From NCBI RefSeq assembly GCF_003114855.1, contig NZ_BFBB01000003.1:251077-315076 (forward strand): a DNA stretch of 64,000 nucleotides, read 5' to 3'. A program made the translations under genes and the position numbers. Within the stretch, counting starts at the first letter, position 1, and every line of letters starts with the position of its first letter. The notes beneath the pieces are model-generated. The model did no database searches and had not been told where the DNA came from. It saw only the letters and a program-made list of their open reading frames with translations. This document shows positions 63,227 to 64,000 of this stretch, in pieces. This DNA is from Leptospira ryugenii. Lineage in GTDB: Bacteria; Spirochaetota; Leptospiria; Leptospirales; Leptospiraceae.

Positions 63227-63801
63227 TTCTCGAAAAAACCCTCTCCCTTTTCGTCTTTCAGGATTAGGTGTTTCAAAAACTCCTTCGCTTTGAAGAGCCT
63301 GCTCTTGACAGTCCCCACATTACATTCCATAATTTCGGCTATTTCGTTATACGAAAGGTTCTCAAAATAGCGAAGTTCTAGAACTTGTTTGTAGGAATCT
63401 TCTAGTTGGGCAATCTTTTCCATTAGATAAGCGGACTCCTCGGAAAGTTCGAGTTTTTTTTCGTAACCTTCTCTTTCATCCACAAACTGGTTGTCTCCAG
63501 TATCATCCATGGGCTTTTCCCGACCCCTTTTCTTTTTGGAGAGCAGGTCTTTGGATTTATTCACAACAATGCGGTAGAGCCAGGTGTAGACACCAGCTTC
63601 GGCTCGGAAGTTTTGGATGGAACGGTAGCCAGAGATCAAAGCATCTTGGACGATGTCTTCGGCATCATCGGCATCCTTTACCATGGACACTGCTTTGCGG
63701 AAAAGCCTCTCGCGGAAGGGAGAGACCAAGGTCATATAGGCCTGTGGATCACCGGCTTTGATCTTTTGGAGGAGGATTTTCTCCTTCTCCCGGAGTGTCA
63801 T
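63223..63801 (-). CDS. ECF-type RNA polymerase sigma factor
   Basis: 192 aa from ATG 63801, chosen because AGAAGG lies 7 bases upstream; longer starts at 63828 and 63855 lack a ribosome site. Region 2 (DAEDIVQDALISGYRSIQNF...GVYTWLYRIVVNKSKD) binds the -10 and core polymerase. Region 4 (QVLELRYFENLSYNEIAEIMECNVGTVKSRLFKAK) is the -35 helix-turn-helix. Coupled to a downstream membrane protein, it likely responds to an envelope signal. Confidence 0.92.
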   Translation of the reverse strand: MTLREKEKILLQKIKAGDPQAYMTLVSPFRERLFRKAVSMVKDADDAEDIVQDALISGYRSIQNFRAEAGVYTWLYRIVVNKSKDLLSKKKRGREKPMDDTGDNQFVDEREGYEKKLELSEESAYLMEKIAQLEDSYKQVLELRYFENLSYNEIAEIMECNVGTVKSRLFKAKEFLKHLILKDEKGEGFFEK

Positions 63802-63874
63802 GTTTTTGCCTTCTAATGGACGTGGCATTAGGTCAAGGATGTGATTCCCATGCAAAAGTTCAATGTTTTTGTCT

Positions 63875-64000
63875 TTAGATTCTATGGAACATTTTTAGGA
63901 GATCGGTTTTGGTCAGTTTGATCAAGGTGGGTCGGCCATGGGGGCAGAGGCTAGGATTTTCACAATAGGAAAGCCTTTGGAGGAGTTCCGCAATCAAAGC
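63875..64000 (-). CDS. mutL: DNA mismatch repair protein MutL, C-terminal end (partial)
   Basis: The last 41 codons of a gene entering from beyond the window, stop at 63875. The segment contains CPHGRPT, the conserved C-terminal motif of MutL proteins that carry the endonuclease domain, followed by a short helix ending KMFHRI. Identification rests on that motif and the residues around it. It lies 73 bases upstream of the sigma-factor gene. Confidence 0.85.
   Translation of the reverse strand, partial: ALIAELLQRLSYCENPSLCPHGRPTLIKLTKTDLLKMFHRI

Overview
The window is chromosomal DNA from a spirochaete, almost certainly a Leptospira. The evidence is a citramalate synthase of the leptospiral CimA type, a FlaA-like flagellar sheath protein, a long plant/chlamydia-type IspG, a Kdo transferase (so LPS is made) and a set of DNA-repair and metabolic genes of that lineage. 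Species cannot be fixed from sequence reading alone. Coding density is very high. There are no rRNA genes, CRISPR arrays, insertion sequences or phage genes, and no gene-free stretch reaches 300 bases.

Layout, part 1 (1-20.7 kb). A minus-strand group holds a GGDEF diguanylate cyclase, a small unknown protein, a tandem retropepsin-like protein and mnmA (cut by the window edge). An initiator tRNA-fMet on the plus strand follows, then proC, the PLP protein YggS and a membrane-anchored coiled-coil protein on the minus strand. On the plus strand come a FlaA-like protein, waaA and nadE, then a Cys-rich exported protein, rsmI and an FlgM-like anti-sigma protein, then an unusual trio: a dehydrogenase-fold protein without metal ligands, an 80-aa protein and a large protein resembling the FliG C-terminal region. 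glpK and an MBL hydrolase (minus) and a STAS protein (plus) follow. A long minus-strand run then reads, in transcription order, a heavy-metal RND pump (czcA, with ppa embedded, czcC, czcB), lexA, a small lipoprotein, a CtpA protease, tsaD and pssA.

Part 2 (28-48.9 kb). A bactofilin and recJ are on the plus strand. Then comes one long minus-strand block: a 94-aa unknown, mutY, an Smr protein, cimA, pth, a VTT/DedA-family protein, a Cys-motif mini-protein, rarA, a 12-gene complex I cluster (nuoABCDEFHJKLMN) and mtnD. The complex I cluster has no nuoG or nuoI, and nuoA carries a single-base frameshift in the copy shown.

Part 3 (48.9-64 kb). ispG is on the plus strand. Minus-strand genes follow for a membrane protein with an amidase, a DEAD-box helicase, a methyltransferase, a 704-aa TPR protein, nusB, ribH and a 49-aa protein. 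Next are a SET-domain protein (plus), a GH57 branching-enzyme-like hydrolase overlapping a DUF4912 gene (minus), a ribosome hibernation factor and a TPR protein (plus), an ECF sigma factor with a coupled membrane protein (minus), and the last codons of mutL.

Genes are packed through ATGA, TTGA and TAATG start/stop overlaps, and five convergent pairs share a palindromic stop sequence. The points most worth checking are the nuoA frameshift and the missing nuoG/nuoI, the metal-ligand-free dehydrogenase homologue beside the FliG-like protein, the tandem retropepsin, the SET protein and the structured leader of mtnD.
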